From Hyparrhenia diplandra (Eukaryota > Streptophyta > Magnoliopsida > Poales > Poaceae): 64,000 nucleotides of DNA. The stretch covers positions 16,762-80,761 of the forward strand of contig JADLZK010002591.1 of NCBI GenBank assembly GCA_015847255.1. Reading direction: 5' to 3'. Under the pieces are notes generated by a model. That model saw nothing but the letters and a program-made list of their open reading frames with translations, was not told where the DNA came from and searched no databases. Of this stretch, positions 63,501 to 64,000 are shown one piece after another. The translations under genes and the position numbers were made by a program. Positions within the stretch are counted from its first letter, which is position 1, and every line of letters starts with the position of its first letter.

Positions 63501-64000
63501 AGATTTTCGATGGAATTCCAAGATTTCGCTCTAAACAAGTGCTACTTTTGAGGCCTATGACATGTGATTCTTGAAAAACCCTCTAATGGTCCACTTGTTC
63601 AAAGTTAGGTTCTCTAGGGTGTGACATTTGATTCCACGCAGTAGAAAAAAGTCTAGCCTCGATTCGATAGCCGTATTGGAATCTTCTCTTTGTTTGAGTT
63701 CGCGCTGAAATCGCCCAACAGTCCCCCAATGTCACATCCAAACAAATATTAACGGTTGGGGAACGTAATGTAATTGATCCCTACCATCATCTAACCTATC
63801 CAATCCTAACTTCCTATGTACCTTCTTTGTCATTCCCCTTCTTGTTTGATGCGTATTGGAGGCTCGACATAGAGATTTTCGATGGAATTCTAAGATTTCG
63901 CTCTAAACAAATGGTACTTTGAGGCCTATGACAAGTGATTCTTAGATAAACTCTAATGGTCCACTTCCCTCAAATTAAAGGTTATCTAGGGTGAGACAAT
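60600..64000. repeat. Degenerate mixed satellite stretch at the right end
   Basis: The 2.14 kb HOR stops and monomers of unlike classes follow. There is a GACGC type near 60.65 kb, an F type near 61.0 kb, GGCAATTGA types near 61.4 and 63.98 kb, a TTAAGTTCTC type near 61.75 kb, and an AGGTTATC type near 62.86 kb. Small disruptions are denser than elsewhere, for example the extra GACGTAGGATTTTGACGAG near 63.11-63.13 kb, GTGGAATC for GCATTGGAATC near 63.31 kb, and lost parts of the GCGC dyad. It remains recognisable satellite throughout. Confidence 0.8.

Larger units (their letters stand above)
1..64000. repeat. Tandem satellite array, ~369 bp monomer, whole window
   Basis: Every part of the window aligns to one monomer of about 369 bp, repeated head to tail in one orientation. 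Landmarks recur in fixed order in nearly every copy: TCTAGGGTGAGGCATTTGAT, CGATTCGATAGCC, TTTGTTTTGAG, GAAATCAGCG, CCAATGTCACATCC, GTAATTGATCCTACC, CTATGTACCTTT, GATGGAATTCCAAG, GAGGCCTATGACAAGTGATT and AATGGTCCACTT. Successive EcoRI sites early in the array lie at 275, 645, 1015, 1383, 1751 and 2118, so the spacing is 367-370 bp. I estimate about 174 copies from length. No unrelated sequence longer than a few tens of bases is present and the array continues past both ends. The family was not recognised. The chromosomal setting (centromere, subtelomere or other heterochromatin) is inference. Confidence 0.98.
31900..64000. repeat. Diverged satellite block, TATATTAAC type
   Basis: About 87 monomers share ATATATTAACGG and much greater divergence than the left block. 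At least a dozen recognisable classes are distinguished by linked changes such as GGATATC, GTTCTCTAGGGTGTGGC, TGATTTCACG, CCAGATTAGAG, GAACTCTAAG and CCATGATTTCGC. The classes are arranged in several distinct higher-order patterns, listed separately. High class divergence combined with close similarity within a class is the usual signature of older satellite later amplified in multimer units. Confidence 0.9.

Noticed and set aside
1..64000. CRISPR array
   Set aside because: The repeat unit is about 369 bp with no short repeat and unique spacer alternation, and there are no cas-like genes.
1..64000. Telomere-like motifs CACCCTAAC and TCTAGGGTG in each monomer
   Set aside because: They occur singly within the monomer, not as tandem TTTAGGG or TTAGGG runs, so there is no interstitial telomere tract.
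1..64000. CENP-B box-like element around GCATTGGAAAC
   Set aside because: The essential CGGG part of the CENP-B box pattern is absent next to it; the resemblance is limited to TTGGAAAC.
1..64000. Monomer as an internal dimer of ~185 bp halves
   Set aside because: Comparing the two halves by eye shows no shared blocks beyond short chance words such as TTGATCC; a computed self-alignment would settle it.
1..64000. Assignment to a named satellite family or species
   Set aside because: Several plant satellites have monomers of about 350-380 bp, but I do not recognise this sequence with enough certainty to name one.

Overview
The whole 64 kb window is one head-to-tail satellite DNA array. A monomer of about 369 bp (most copies 367-372 bp) repeats without interruption from the first base to the last, always in the same orientation, giving roughly 174 copies. 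I see no protein-coding gene, rRNA, tRNA, transposon, CRISPR array or non-satellite stretch. The first 360 bases are 43% G+C (155 of 360, counted by hand). The array runs off both ends of the window. Tens of kilobases of homogenised satellite with higher-order repeat (HOR) organisation indicate a nuclear eukaryotic chromosome, at centromeric, pericentromeric, subtelomeric or other heterochromatin. A plant is my first guess from the monomer length (about two nucleosome repeats) and base composition, but I do not recognise the family and do not name a species or locus.

Layout. (1) 1 to about 31.9 kb is a young, homogenised block whose monomers carry a TATA-like TATATAAAC core. Within it, about 16.6-26.2 kb shows traces of a ~740 bp dimer and recurrent ~2.585 kb (7-monomer) spacing of one variant. 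(2) Near 31.55-31.91 kb the array switches within about one monomer to an older, more diverged block in which the same core reads TATATTAAC. (3) 33.25-34.5 kb holds a tandem pair of 620-630 bp composite units, each with one monomer shortened by about 110-120 bp. (4) 34.5-39.0 kb contains a segmental duplication at ~3.24 kb offset and an isolated copy of a 6-monomer HOR. (5) 39.1-50.6 kb is an irregular HOR built from six monomer classes (A-F), with units of 6, 5 and fewer monomers and a tandem B-C-D trimer duplication. (6) 51.6-60.2 kb is a regular ~2.14 kb HOR of five full monomers plus one carrying a ~72 bp deletion, in four consecutive units. (7) 60.6-64 kb is the most degenerate stretch, with small insertions and mixed monomer types.

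There are no genes working together here; the story is satellite evolution. It includes homogenisation of one block, HOR birth from a deletion-tagged monomer, local unequal exchange, template-switch scars, and a few hypervariable microsites that may be biological or may be read-consensus errors at CAG contexts. The short open reading frames on either strand are by-products of a monomer close to 3 x 123 bp and are not annotated as genes.
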